A stretch of 33,476 nt of DNA from Clostridiales bacterium (GCA_014799475.1 JAAVHX010000010.1:16222-49697), one strand, 5' to 3'; counted from the stretch's first letter, positions 23,669 to 32,881 are shown. A program made the numbers and translations. The notes: a model not told the origin generated them from the letters alone.

Positions 23669-25741
23669 TCAGAAAGCAAGTGAGTAGCTGTCTACCAGCC
23701 CCCCGTTGATATAAATGGATACCCACTGCGTCCCCGAGGCGGTGGCGGCCACGCTCTTGGCGGAATTCATGTCCGCGTCCACACTACCGTCAAACAGCGT
23801 CATATCCCCCACCACGATGCGCACGTTCACCGTGCCCTGGTAGGGCGTCAGATCCACCGTAATGACCTGTGTGCTGGTGGCCGCCCCCACGTTCTCGGTG
23901 GGCTCCGCCACCGGGGTACTCTCATCCGGCGGCTGGCTGGGCTCATCCGAAGGCTCCGCTGTCTCCGCCGGCTCCGGGCCCAGGCTCACCCACAGGTCGA
24001 TGGCGGAGTCCTTATCCACCTGCTCGCCCTGGGGGACGCTCTGCCAGGACACGCGGCCCTCGGCATACTCGTCGCTGTGATACTCGCTGACCTTGCCCAC
24101 CTTCAGCCCCAGCTGGATGATCTGCTCCTTGGCCTGCTCCAGGGGGACGTTGAGGAAGTTGATGACCGTGGCCTGTTTCTGCTCGGGGCCCTTGCTGATG
24201 ACGATGGTCACCTCGCGCCCCGGCCACACCTCGGTATCCACCATCAGGCTTTGGGAAATGACATAGCCCTTGGTGATGGTGTCAGACCAATCCTCCTCCT
24301 GGTTCACGATCAGCCCCATCTCGTCCTGAAGGGTCTTGAGGGCCTGTCTGGCGTCCCAGGTCTCCACGTTGGGCATATACACCTTGTCCTCGCCGCCGCT
24401 GATGTTGACGGTGATGGTCATGGTGCCCTCCCGCACCATGGTGCCGGGCAGGGGGTTCTGCTCGCAGATCTGGCCCTCCGGGTACTCGCTCTTCTTGATG
24501 TCCCCCTCCTTCAGCTCGAAATCGCCCAGAAGGGTCTTGTTCTGCTCCAACTGTTCCATCGTGTAGCCCAGCAGATTGGGCACCTCGTACTCCTGGGTGC
24601 CCGGAGTCAGCAGATCCTTGGCGAAGAAATTCCAGAGGAAGTAGACGATGCAGCCGATAAACGCCAGGATGAGCACCACAGCCACCGCCGCGGCCGCCGC
24701 TCCGCCGCCCCGGCGGGGAGGCTCGTCGTCGTAGTCGTAATCCTCTTCCTCCACCTCACGGCGACGGCGCTCCCGCCGCTCAGGCTGGGCGTTCTCCGGC
24801 TCCCGGCGCTCCACCGGCACCCGGGCGGAGGCGGTGATCACCTTGGCGGGCACCACCATGGTGGGCTCGTCCGACACGTCCTCGGGGGTGGGGGCGGCGA
24901 GCTCATAGTCCGGGTTCTTGCGGAACTCCTTCAGATCCTCCAGCATCTCGTCCGCCGTGGCATAGCGCTGGCTCAGTTCGGGCGCCATAGCCTTCATGGT
25001 GATGGCCTCCAGCGTGCGGGGCACGTCCGGGTTCAAGTCGCAGGGCGGGACGGGAATGGATCGGATATGCTGGATCGCCACCGCCACGGGGGTATCCCCC
25101 TCGAAGGGCAGGCGGCCGGTGAGCATCTCATAGAGCACCACGCCGGCGGAGTAGATGTCCGTGCGGCAGTCCACATGGCTGCCCTTGGCCTGCTCCGGGG
25201 AGATATAGTGCACCGAGCCGATGGCCTCCTGGGTCATGGTGTTCTGGGCGGCGCTGGCCAGCTGAGCGATGCCGAAGTCGGTGACCTTCACGCTGCCGTC
25301 CCGGAGCACCATGATGTTGTGAGGCTTGATGTCCCGGTGGATGATCCCCCGGGAGTGGGCGTGGCTCAGCGCCCGCATGATCTGGGTGATGAAGTGCTGG
25401 GCCTCCCGCCAGTTCAGGGGGGTGCCCCGGCGCTGCATATACTGCTTCAGGGTCAGGCCGTCGATCAGCTCCATGACGATATAGTCCAGCCCGTCGGACC
25501 GGCTCACGTCGTACACCGACACGATGTTGGCGTGGGACAGCATAGCCACCGCCTGGGACTCGTCATGGAAGCGGCGGCGGAAGTCCGCGTCGCTGGCCAG
25601 TTCCGGCTTCAGGATCTTGACAGCCACCAGCCGGTTCAGCCGGTGGTCGCGGGCCTTGTACACCACCGCCATGCCTCCGGTGCCGATGCACTCCTGAATT
25701 TCATATCGGTTGTCGAGCATTTTACCTATGTATTGATCCAT
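23669..25741 (-). CDS. prkC: PASTA-domain Ser/Thr protein kinase PrkC
   Basis: A membrane kinase that senses wall fragments or lipid II with its outer PASTA repeats and controls wall metabolism and, in Bacillus, spore germination. The 690-residue protein has a full kinase domain: glycine loop IGTGGMAVVY, Lys42 in VAVKIL, catalytic Asp137 in HRDIKPHN, and DFG in VTDFGIAQL. An acidic and basic linker (YDYDDEPPRR) leads to one membrane helix (about residues 350-378). Three PASTA repeats follow (starting EYEVPNLLGYTMEQL, VYMPNVETWDARQAL and ATVINFLNVPLEQAK). After a Pro/Glu/Ser linker comes an extra beta-rich C-terminal domain of about 75 residues. ATG 25741 has GGAGG ten bases upstream. The phosphatase gene prpC lies directly before it. 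Confidence 0.96.
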   Translation of the reverse strand: MDQYIGKMLDNRYEIQECIGTGGMAVVYKARDHRLNRLVAVKILKPELASDADFRRRFHDESQAVAMLSHANIVSVYDVSRSDGLDYIVMELIDGLTLKQYMQRRGTPLNWREAQHFITQIMRALSHAHSRGIIHRDIKPHNIMVLRDGSVKVTDFGIAQLASAAQNTMTQEAIGSVHYISPEQAKGSHVDCRTDIYSAGVVLYEMLTGRLPFEGDTPVAVAIQHIRSIPVPPCDLNPDVPRTLEAITMKAMAPELSQRYATADEMLEDLKEFRKNPDYELAAPTPEDVSDEPTMVVPAKVITASARVPVERREPENAQPERRERRRREVEEEDYDYDDEPPRRGGGAAAAAVAVVLILAFIGCIVYFLWNFFAKDLLTPGTQEYEVPNLLGYTMEQLEQNKTLLGDFELKEGDIKKSEYPEGQICEQNPLPGTMVREGTMTITVNISGGEDKVYMPNVETWDARQALKTLQDEMGLIVNQEEDWSDTITKGYVISQSLMVDTEVWPGREVTIVISKGPEQKQATVINFLNVPLEQAKEQIIQLGLKVGKVSEYHSDEYAEGRVSWQSVPQGEQVDKDSAIDLWVSLGPEPAETAEPSDEPSQPPDESTPVAEPTENVGAATSTQVITVDLTPYQGTVNVRIVVGDMTLFDGSVDADMNSAKSVAATASGTQWVSIYINGGLVDSYSLAF

Positions 25742-25759
25742 GGTAAAAGTCCTCCTCGT

Positions 25760-26488
25760 TTACAGCTGCGCCAACACGGCGGTGACGTTGTCCGGCGCGC
25801 CCCGCTCCAGCGTCAGGCTGATCAGCGCGCGGCACAGATCCTCAAGCTCTGCCTCCCGGCGGCTGAGGGCCAGCAGCGTCTCATCGTCCAGCACATTGGT
25901 GAGTCCGTCGCTGCACAGCAGCAGGCGGCTGCCCTGCCCCGGCTCCAGCCGGGTCACATCGCACTTCACGCGGCTGTCCACCCCCAGGGCCCGGGTGATG
26001 AGATTCTTTTGGGGATGTACGCGGGCTTCGGCGGGGGTGATCTCTCCCCGCTCCACCAGCAGCTGCACCAGGGAGTGATCCACCGTCACCTGGCGTATGG
26101 AATCATTTTCCAGCAGATAGCCCCGGCTGTCCCCGATGTTGACCAGCCAGACCCCGTCCGGCCGGATCAGCGCCGCCACCAGGGTGGTGCCCATGCCCTC
26201 GTACTCCCGGTTTTCCAGGCTGAGGCGGTACACCTTCTCGTTGGCTGTCTGGCAGGCCGCCTCCAGCGCCCGCTCCGGGCCCTCCGGGGCGCCCTGGGCC
26301 AGCGCCTCTTCCACCGCGGCGGCAAAGGTCTCCGCCGCCACCGAACTGGCCACGCTGCCCGCCTGGGCGCCGCCCATGCCGTCGCACACCACCAGCAGGG
26401 CCGTCCCGTCCTCCCATTGATGGATGGCATAGCTGTCCTGGTTGTCCTTTCTGTGACGGCCTATGTCCGTCATACCACAGACTTTCAA
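25760..26488 (-). CDS. prpC: PP2C-family Ser/Thr phosphatase PrpC
   Basis: Removes phosphate from proteins modified by PrkC; the pair forms a Ser/Thr signalling switch. The 242-residue protein has the metal-dependent phosphatase motifs RKDNQDSY, VVCDGMGGAQAGSVAS, NIGDSRGYL and LLCSDGLTNVL, with the final GAPDNVTAVL holding the last metal-binding Asp. I chose TTG 26488 because GGAGGG lies eight bases upstream and the TTG overlaps the rlmN stop (TTGA); the ATG at 26473 has no ribosome site. It precedes prkC by 18 bases, the usual order in Firmicutes. Function is firm. Confidence 0.95.
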   Translation of the reverse strand: MKVCGMTDIGRHRKDNQDSYAIHQWEDGTALLVVCDGMGGAQAGSVASSVAAETFAAAVEEALAQGAPEGPERALEAACQTANEKVYRLSLENREYEGMGTTLVAALIRPDGVWLVNIGDSRGYLLENDSIRQVTVDHSLVQLLVERGEITPAEARVHPQKNLITRALGVDSRVKCDVTRLEPGQGSRLLLCSDGLTNVLDDETLLALSRREAELEDLCRALISLTLERGAPDNVTAVLAQL

Positions 26489-27537
26489 GTTGATCCCTCC
26501 TCTGGGGAATGGATTTCCCTCTCCAAGATCCTCCGCCGCCGCAGCTGCCCGCAGGAGGCGTCGATGTCGCCCCCTAGCTTGCGCCGCACCGTGGCGGTGA
26601 TGCCATGGCCCTCCAGCCGCTGCTGGAACTGCCGCACCCGGCGGCTGGGTTTCAGCGGCGACTCCGCCACCTCGTTCAGCGGGATCAGGTTCACGTGCCC
26701 CGGCTGGCCCCGCAGCAGCTTCGCCAGCCGGTCGGCCTGCTCGTCGCTGTCGTTGACGCCGTCGACCACGGCATACTCATAGGAGATGCGCCGCCCGGTG
26801 GTCTCGAAGTACCGGCGGCAGGTCTCCATCAGCGTGTCCACACCCACCGAGCGGTTGACCGGCATCAGCTTCGACCGGGTCTCGTCGTCCGGGGCGTGGA
26901 GGGAAACGCTTAACGTTAATTGTAACTCAAGTTGGGCCAGTTTGTCAATTTTCTTTACCAGCCCACAGGTGGACAGGGAGATGTGCCGCATGCCGATGTT
27001 CAGCCCATCCGGGTCATTTACCAGGGTCAAAAACCGCAAAACGTGGTCGAAATTGTCCAGCGGCTCGCCAATTCCCATCATAACGATGTTGGAAACGGCC
27101 TCTCCGCTGTCTTTTTCGGTAAATATTACCTGATCTAAAATCTCCGCCGGGGTCAGGTCCCGCACCTTGCCCCCCAGGGTGGACGCGCAGAACACGCAGC
27201 CCATATTGCACCCCACCTGGCTGGACACACATACAGTATTCCCATGCTTGTAGCGCATCAAAACCGTTTCCACACAATTTCCGTCCCCCAGCCGCCACAA
27301 ATACTTGATGGTGCCGTCCAGTTGGGACACCTGCTTGCGCTCCACCTTGGGGACGGTGAGGATGCACGTCTCCCTCAGCTTCTCCCGGAGGGTCTTGGGC
27401 TGGTCGGTCATCTCGTCGAAGGACTCCACCCCCCGATGGAGCCAGCGGAACACCTGTATGGCCCGGAATTTGGGCTGGCCCAGCTCCTTGAAGTATGCCT
27501 CCAGCTCCGGCCGGGTCATGGATTTTAAATCGGTCAT
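26485..27537 (-). CDS. rlmN: 23S rRNA (adenine-2503-C2)-methyltransferase RlmN
   Basis: A radical-SAM enzyme that methylates A2503 of 23S rRNA (and A37 of some tRNAs), helping reading accuracy. The 350-residue protein has the iron-sulfur motif CNMGCVFC (Cys110, Cys114, Cys117), GIGEPLDN, and both catalytic cysteines in SLSTCGL and GDIDASCGQL. Absence of extra features points to RlmN rather than the resistance enzyme Cfr, which can look similar; the housekeeping context supports RlmN. Start ATG 27537 lies six bases past the rsmB stop with AAAGGGGTGA upstream. Its stop overlaps the prpC start by four bases. Confidence 0.95.
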   Translation of the reverse strand: MTDLKSMTRPELEAYFKELGQPKFRAIQVFRWLHRGVESFDEMTDQPKTLREKLRETCILTVPKVERKQVSQLDGTIKYLWRLGDGNCVETVLMRYKHGNTVCVSSQVGCNMGCVFCASTLGGKVRDLTPAEILDQVIFTEKDSGEAVSNIVMMGIGEPLDNFDHVLRFLTLVNDPDGLNIGMRHISLSTCGLVKKIDKLAQLELQLTLSVSLHAPDDETRSKLMPVNRSVGVDTLMETCRRYFETTGRRISYEYAVVDGVNDSDEQADRLAKLLRGQPGHVNLIPLNEVAESPLKPSRRVRQFQQRLEGHGITATVRRKLGGDIDASCGQLRRRRILEREIHSPEEGST

Positions 27538-27543
27538 TGGGGA

Positions 27544-28863
27544 TCACCCCTTTCTGCGCAGCTTGGCCGCGAAAAAGCCGTCTGTGCCGTGGATGTGGGG
27601 CCAGAAGGTCACTCGGCCCGGCTGTGTGCCCAGATGGGGCAGGTCGAATGGCTCGGCCGAAAAGTCCGGATGCTCTGCCAGGAATCCGTCCACGATCTCG
27701 TCGTTCTCCCTGGACAGCAAGGTGCAGGTGGAGTATACCAGCACCCCGCCTGGGCGGACGTATTGGGCGCAGTTGTCCAAAATCCCCCGCTGGACGCGGG
27801 GCAGGCCCTTGAGCGGTTCTGGGTCCTTATATCGTATGTCCGGCTTCTTGCGGATAATGCCAAGCCCCGAGCAGGGCACGTCGGTGAGTACCGTGTCAAA
27901 GCCCTCCATCCAGTCCTCTCGGGTCTGGGCGGCGTTCTGGAGGGTGGGATTCACGATGGACAGCCCCAGCCGGTCCCGCCCCGCCTCCAGCAGCTTGATT
28001 TTGTGGGGGTGGATGTCGCAGGAGATGACCTCCCCCCGGTTCTCCATGGCCATGGCGGCGGCAAAGGACTTGCCCCCCGGCGCGGCGCAGCAGTCCAGCA
28101 CCCGGCTCCCCGGCTGGGGGGCGGCAGCCATGACCGCCAGACGGGAGGCGGCGTCCTGGACGTAGAAGTCTCCCCGCCGGAAGGCATCCAGCCGCTCCAG
28201 ATCACCGGTGCCGGTGAGCAGCAGGCAGTTTGGAAGCCAGGGGTGGGGCTGGACCTCCGCCCCCGCCGCCCGCAGTTCCGCCCCCAGCTTCCCCGCGTCT
28301 GTTTTCAGCGTGTTCACCTGGGCGGTGGTGGGGGGCTGCTGATTGTCGGCGCTCAAAAGGGCCTCCGCCTCCTCCAGCCCCAGCAGCTCCACGAACTCCT
28401 CCGCCAGCCACCGGGGGTGGCTGTACCGGATGGATAGGGTGTCGACGTCGTCCTTCCCCCTGATCTCCGGCGCTTCCTCCCGCAGCAGGGAGCGCAGTAC
28501 GCCGTTCACCAGCCCCGCCGCCCTGGGATTGCGGCTGTGGCGCTTGGCCAGCTCCACCGCCTCGTTCACCGCGGCGCTGGGGGGGATCTTGTCCAAAAAC
28601 AGGAGCTGGTACGCCGCCACCCGCAGGGAACACAGCACCTTGATCTCCAGCTTTTCCAGTTTCATGGCGCACAGGCGCGCCAGCCGCCAGTCCAGCAGCA
28701 GCCTGTTTTGCAGCACCCCATAGCATAACCGGGTGGCCAGGGCCGCGTCCCGGCGGTCCAGACCCTGTGCCCGGATGGCGTGCTTCAAATGGCCGTCCGA
28801 CCACGCCCCCTGCTTTTCACAGGCGGCCAGGGTCAGCACCGCCGTCTCTCTGGCTGAGCCCAT
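27544..28863 (-). CDS. rsmB: 16S rRNA (cytosine-967-C5)-methyltransferase RsmB
   Basis: Methylates C967 of 16S rRNA using S-adenosylmethionine. The 439-residue protein has an N-terminal NusB-like RNA-binding domain (RETAVLTLAAC through TRLCYGVLQNRLLLDW) and a C-terminal methyltransferase with VLDCCAAPGGKSFAAA (SAM site), TDVPCSGLGIIRKKPD (one catalytic Cys) and VYSTCTLLSREND (the other). I chose ATG 28863 because CAGGAG sits eight bases upstream; the GTG at 28872 lies within that site. The ribosome site is inside the end of fmt, so the two are probably coupled. Gene order def-fmt-rsmB-rlmN is typical. Confidence 0.95.
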   Translation of the reverse strand: MGSARETAVLTLAACEKQGAWSDGHLKHAIRAQGLDRRDAALATRLCYGVLQNRLLLDWRLARLCAMKLEKLEIKVLCSLRVAAYQLLFLDKIPPSAAVNEAVELAKRHSRNPRAAGLVNGVLRSLLREEAPEIRGKDDVDTLSIRYSHPRWLAEEFVELLGLEEAEALLSADNQQPPTTAQVNTLKTDAGKLGAELRAAGAEVQPHPWLPNCLLLTGTGDLERLDAFRRGDFYVQDAASRLAVMAAAPQPGSRVLDCCAAPGGKSFAAAMAMENRGEVISCDIHPHKIKLLEAGRDRLGLSIVNPTLQNAAQTREDWMEGFDTVLTDVPCSGLGIIRKKPDIRYKDPEPLKGLPRVQRGILDNCAQYVRPGGVLVYSTCTLLSRENDEIVDGFLAEHPDFSAEPFDLPHLGTQPGRVTFWPHIHGTDGFFAAKLRRKG

Positions 28864-28868
28864 GGAAA

Positions 28869-29810
28869 TCACTCCTGTTTTGTCAGCGTTGTCCCTGCGG
28901 GGATGGGGTGGCCCAGCAGGAAAGCAGGAGCGGCCATGGCCTTCTTGCCGTCGGGCTGGAGCTCCAGAATGTCCAGCACCCCGCCGTCTCCGCAGGCAAT
29001 GCGCAGGCCCTTCTTATCCGCTTGCAGCACCGTACCCGGGGCCTTGTTGGTGGTCTCACCGGGCAGCGCCGTGCGCAAAATCTTGCACCGGATGCCATCC
29101 AGCACCGCTGTGGCGGCGGGCCAGGGGTACAGCCCCCGCACCTGATCGTGGAGCTGGCGGGCGGTTTTGTTCCAATCCATGGGGGACTGCTCCCGGGACA
29201 GCATGGGGGCGTGGCTGGACAGGGCGTCGTCCTGGGGGACGCGCCTGGCCGTGCCCGCCTCCAAATGCTCCACCGTCTCCGCCAGCAGGTCCGCGCCCAT
29301 CTCCGCCAGCCGGTCAAAGAGCTGGGCCGCGTTTTCATTCAGGTCAATGGGGGTCCTGGCCTGGGCCAGGATGTCCCCGGTGTCCATTCCCTCCGCCATA
29401 TACATGATGGTGACACCCGTCTCGTCCTCGCCGTTCAGAATCGCCCAGTTGATGGGGGCCGCGCCCCGATATTTGGGGAGCAGGGACGAGTGGACGTTGA
29501 CACACCCCAGCCGGGGCAGCTCCAAAATGTCCACGGGCAGGATTTTCCCGTAGGCCGCCACGGCGATCAGGTCGGGGTTCAGCTCCCGAAGGATGCCAAG
29601 CGCCTCGCCGTCCCGCATCTTGGCGGGCTGATAGACGCTCAGGCCCATCGCCAGGGCACACTCCTTCACCGGGGATTGCTGGAGCTTCATCCCCCGGTTT
29701 TTCGGCTTGTCCGGCTGGGTGAACACGCCAACGATCTCATGCCCCGCCCCCGCCAGTGCCTTCAGCGACGGCACGGCGAAATCCGGGGTGCCCATGAATA
29801 CGATTTTCAT
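28869..29810 (-). CDS. fmt: Methionyl-tRNA formyltransferase
   Basis: Adds a formyl group from 10-formyl-tetrahydrofolate to initiator methionyl-tRNA. The 313-residue protein begins MKIVFMGTPDFAVPSLKAL, then has the catalytic region with VNVHSSLLPKYRGAAPINWAI (His of NVHSSLLP) and GVTIMYMAEGMDTGD, including the conserved Asp. The C-terminal OB-like tRNA-binding domain is complete. ATG 29810 overlaps the def stop by four bases (ATGA), and a GAAGGGGAAAG stretch serves as ribosome site. The pair with def is logical: one adds the formyl group and the other removes it. Confidence 0.96.
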   Translation of the reverse strand: MKIVFMGTPDFAVPSLKALAGAGHEIVGVFTQPDKPKNRGMKLQQSPVKECALAMGLSVYQPAKMRDGEALGILRELNPDLIAVAAYGKILPVDILELPRLGCVNVHSSLLPKYRGAAPINWAILNGEDETGVTIMYMAEGMDTGDILAQARTPIDLNENAAQLFDRLAEMGADLLAETVEHLEAGTARRVPQDDALSSHAPMLSREQSPMDWNKTARQLHDQVRGLYPWPAATAVLDGIRCKILRTALPGETTNKAPGTVLQADKKGLRIACGDGGVLDILELQPDGKKAMAAPAFLLGHPIPAGTTLTKQE

Positions 29811-30343
29811 TTTTTCTTTCCCCTTCTCCGTCCGGCCTTCTCCCGCTCCTCCGGCTTTTCCTCTTCCGCCTCCATGGCGTCGATCTCCTCCGGCGTGTAC
29901 AGCTCGTCGGTGTGCTCCACGAAGAGGTGGCCGTCCAAATGCTCCAGCTCGTGGCAGAAGCAGCGGGCCACCAGCTCCTCACCCGACACCTCGAAGAAAT
30001 TGCCCTTTCGGTCCTGGGCCCGGACGGTGACCACGTTGGGCCGCTCCACCCAGCCGTATTGGCCGGGGACGCTGAGGCAGCCCTCCCAGCCCTCCTGCTC
30101 CCCGGACTGCTCCACGATCACCGGGTTGACCAGCTCGATCAGGTTCTCCTGATCGTCCTCCACCACCACCACCCGGCGCAGGATGCCGATCTGGGGGGCG
30201 GCAAGGCCCACGCCGCCGGCGTTCGCCAGCGTCTCCTTCATGTCGTCCAGCAGCCAGCTCAGCTTGCGGTCAAACTTCTCCACCGGGCGGCAGGTCTTGG
30301 TGAGGGCCGGGTCGCCCTGGGTCAGGATCTTCCTCAGTGCCAT
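29807..30343 (-). CDS. def: Peptide deformylase with basic C-terminal tail
   Basis: Removes the formyl group from new proteins; a metal hydrolase working at the ribosome exit. The 178-residue protein has all three motifs: GVGLAAPQIG, EGCLSVPG with the metal-binding Cys, and HELEHLDG with two metal-binding His and the catalytic Glu. After the core a charged tail runs EEEKPEEREKAGRRRGKKK, ending strongly basic; in E. coli a C-terminal helix docks Def on the ribosome, so this tail may have a like role (inference). ATG 30343 has GAGGAGG nine bases upstream. It starts 13 bases after the priA stop. Confidence 0.96.
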   Translation of the reverse strand: MALRKILTQGDPALTKTCRPVEKFDRKLSWLLDDMKETLANAGGVGLAAPQIGILRRVVVVEDDQENLIELVNPVIVEQSGEQEGWEGCLSVPGQYGWVERPNVVTVRAQDRKGNFFEVSGEELVARCFCHELEHLDGHLFVEHTDELYTPEEIDAMEAEEEKPEEREKAGRRRGKKK

Positions 30344-30356
30344 TGTCGCTTCCTCC

Positions 30357-32822
30357 TCAATCCAGGGGGTTCAGGTCGGCGAATAGGGCCACCCCCCGGT
30401 TTTGCTTGTCGGCCTGGGCCTGACGGAGCAGGTGCGCCGTCAGCAGCCGCATGGCTTTGGTATTTTGGGTATTTAAAATCAGCCGGTAGCGGTAGCGGTC
30501 GTTCACCTTGGCCACCGCCGCCGGGGCGGGCCCCAGCAGCCGGTGGGGCGTCCCGGCGTATGGTTTTTGGTTCAACGCGGCGCTCAGCGCGTCCCGCAGG
30601 CGCAGCAGCGAGCGCAGCACCGCCGTCTCCTCCAGGCCGGAGGCGCACAGCACAAACAGGTCGCACAGGGGCGGAAGCCCCCGCAGCCCACGGATGCCGA
30701 TCTCCTGCTGGTAAAAGCTGTCGTAGTCCTGGCTGGCGGCGAAGCGGATCACATCGTTGTCCGGGGTGAAGGTCTGGATCACCGCCCGGCCCAGCTTCTC
30801 CCCCCGGCCCGCCCTGCCCACCACCTGGGTGAGCAGGGAGAAGGCCCGCTCCGACGCGTGGATGTCCCCGGTGTACAGCAGCTGATCCGCTGACACCGCC
30901 CCCACCAGGGTGACATTCTCGAAGTCCAGCCCCTTGGCCACCATCTGGGTGCCCAGCAGGATGGGGACGCGTTCCTTTCGGAATCGCTCCAGAATGCGTT
31001 CGTGGCTGTGGACGGCGGACACGGTGTCCGCGTCCATGCGCAGCGCCTTTGTGCCGGGGAAAAGGGTTTGCAGCTCCTCCTCCACCTTCTGGGTGCCCGC
31101 CCCCACGAAGTCCAGCAGCCCCCCGCAGGCGGGGCACCGCTCTGGCAGGGGCTGGGACCAGCCGCAGTAGTGGCACATCAGCCGCCGGTTGGCGGAGTGG
31201 TAGGTGAGGTGGACGGAGCACCGGGGGCAGGTGGGGGTCTCCCCGCACTCGCCGCAGGTGACCATGCGGCTGGCCCCCCGGCGGTTGAGGAACAAAATGG
31301 CCTGCTCCCCTTTGTCAATGGTCTCCTCCAGCATCCCCGCCAGGGGGGCGCTGATGGTGCCGCCGTTTCCCCGGCGCAGCTCCTCCTTCATGTCCACGAT
31401 GGTGACCTGGGGCAGGGCCCGCTCATTGTACCGCTCTCTCAGCTCGAACAGGCGGTAATCCCCCTGCCGGGCGTGGTACATGGTGTCAATGGACGGGGTG
31501 GCGGAGCCCAGCAGCAGCAGCACCCCCGCCCTGTGGCAGCGGTATCGGGCCACCTCCCGGGCGTGATACCGGGGGTTCTGCTCGGATTTATAGGACGGCT
31601 CCTGCTCCTCGTCCAGGATGATGACGCCCAGGTCGGGCAGGGGGGCGAACACGGCGGAGCGGGTGCCCACCACCACCCGGGCCTCCCCGCGCCTCGCCCG
31701 CTTCCACTCGTCACACCGCTCCCCGGCGGACAGGGATGAGTGGAGGATGGCTACCTCATGGCCGAAGTGGGAGGTGAAGATCCGCATGAGCTGGGGTGTG
31801 AGGGCGATCTCCGGCACCATCACCAGGGCGGTTTTGCCCCGTTCCAGCAGGGTGTGGATGAGCTTCAGGTAGACCTGGGTCTTGCCGCTGCCGGTGACCC
31901 CGTACAGCAGGGCGGCCCCTCCGCCCCGCTCGGTCAGGGCCAGCAACCCATCATATGCCGCCTGCTGCTCCCCGTTCAGTTCCACCGGGGCGGCCCGCTC
32001 GTATACGGGCGCCTGGGGGCGGCGGTATACCTCCCGGCGGGTCAGCGTCAGCACCCCCATTTTCTCCAGCCTGCGCAGGGTGGTCATGGACGCGCCGGTG
32101 AAGTAGCACAGCTCCTTGGCGGAGGTCTCCCCCACCGCGCAGATGGCCTCCCCCGCGGCGTACTGGAGGGGGGCACGGCGGCGCTTGGGACCCAGCAGGG
32201 CCAGGGCGTCGGCAGGGTCCATGGCCAGGGCGGCCACCAGCTCCTGCTTGTCGTTCACGCCCCGCTGGGCGCTGGCCTCCCGAAGGATGATCCCCTTTGC
32301 CGCCAGATCCCGCAGGGTCGGGCCGGGGGCGGACAGGCCGAAGGCCGTCCGTATCTTCCCCTCTTCCGCCCAGCCGCTGCCGGCAAACAGCAGCTCCACC
32401 AGCTTTTGGGCGTTTTTGGACTCCCCCGCCGCCCCACTGGCCGCCTCACGATCCACGCCGGGGGCGACGCGCCAGCAGTCCTTGAGGGAGAACCACAGCC
32501 CCGCCGGGAGCATGGCCCGCATGGCGTCGTACACGGTGCAGAAATAGTGTTCCCGCATCCACAGCGCCAGCTGGATGGCTTCCCCTTCCAAAAGCGGCTC
32601 CTCGTCCAGCAGGGCCAGGACGGATTTCAGCCTTGCCGTATCCTCCCGCTGCCCCAGGGCCAGCACGATGCCGTCGCAGGTCTTGTTCCCCCGCCCAAAG
32701 GGCACCGCCGCCCGCATCCCGGGCCGCAGCGCCCCCTCCAGCACGGGGGGGACCAGATAGTCATAGGGCCGGTCGATGGCGTAGGTGGCCGCGGACACGG
32801 CGATCTTCGCGATATTGGCCAC
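30357..32822 (-). CDS. priA: Primosomal replication protein N' (PriA helicase)
   Basis: PriA recognises stalled forks and D-loops and reloads the replisome. The 821-residue protein has the N-terminal DNA-binding part (PYDYLVPPVLEGALRPGMRA, VPFGRGNKTCDGIVL), Walker A GVTGSGKTQVYLK, the Walker B region VIILDEEQEPSYKSEQ, and four CxxC pairs binding two zincs (CGECGETPTCPRC, CHYCG, CPACG). Family members usually read DEEH in Walker B; here it is DEEQ, which may alter but not abolish ATP use. I chose GTG 32822 because AGGTGG lies just upstream and the protein then starts like relatives. The TTG at 32852 lies in the base of a hairpin. It follows rpoZ. Confidence 0.94.
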   Translation of the reverse strand: MANIAKIAVSAATYAIDRPYDYLVPPVLEGALRPGMRAAVPFGRGNKTCDGIVLALGQREDTARLKSVLALLDEEPLLEGEAIQLALWMREHYFCTVYDAMRAMLPAGLWFSLKDCWRVAPGVDREAASGAAGESKNAQKLVELLFAGSGWAEEGKIRTAFGLSAPGPTLRDLAAKGIILREASAQRGVNDKQELVAALAMDPADALALLGPKRRRAPLQYAAGEAICAVGETSAKELCYFTGASMTTLRRLEKMGVLTLTRREVYRRPQAPVYERAAPVELNGEQQAAYDGLLALTERGGGAALLYGVTGSGKTQVYLKLIHTLLERGKTALVMVPEIALTPQLMRIFTSHFGHEVAILHSSLSAGERCDEWKRARRGEARVVVGTRSAVFAPLPDLGVIILDEEQEPSYKSEQNPRYHAREVARYRCHRAGVLLLLGSATPSIDTMYHARQGDYRLFELRERYNERALPQVTIVDMKEELRRGNGGTISAPLAGMLEETIDKGEQAILFLNRRGASRMVTCGECGETPTCPRCSVHLTYHSANRRLMCHYCGWSQPLPERCPACGGLLDFVGAGTQKVEEELQTLFPGTKALRMDADTVSAVHSHERILERFRKERVPILLGTQMVAKGLDFENVTLVGAVSADQLLYTGDIHASERAFSLLTQVVGRAGRGEKLGRAVIQTFTPDNDVIRFAASQDYDSFYQQEIGIRGLRGLPPLCDLFVLCASGLEETAVLRSLLRLRDALSAALNQKPYAGTPHRLLGPAPAAVAKVNDRYRYRLILNTQNTKAMRLLTAHLLRQAQADKQNRGVALFADLNPLD

Positions 32823-32850
32823 CCGCTCCACCTCTTTCTCTCTAATGTCC

Positions 32851-32881
32851 AAAGGGCAAGCAGTTCCCCCGCTTGCCCTTT
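32851..32881 (-). terminator. Hairpin between rpoZ and priA, possible attenuator
   Basis: An 11-base perfect stem (32871-32881 with 32851-32861) with a nine-base loop starts eight bases after the rpoZ stop. The minus strand has only short T content after it, so it may be partial termination or an RNA processing/stability site inside the operon. It covers the alternative TTG start of priA. Confidence 0.5.

Noticed and set aside
24077-26782. 901-codon open frame on the plus strand opposite prkC, prpC and rlmN
   Set aside because: Spans three real minus-strand genes and shows the same shadow composition.
26485-27537. Cfr-type antibiotic-resistance methyltransferase
   Set aside because: Sequence length, motifs and housekeeping operon context fit RlmN.
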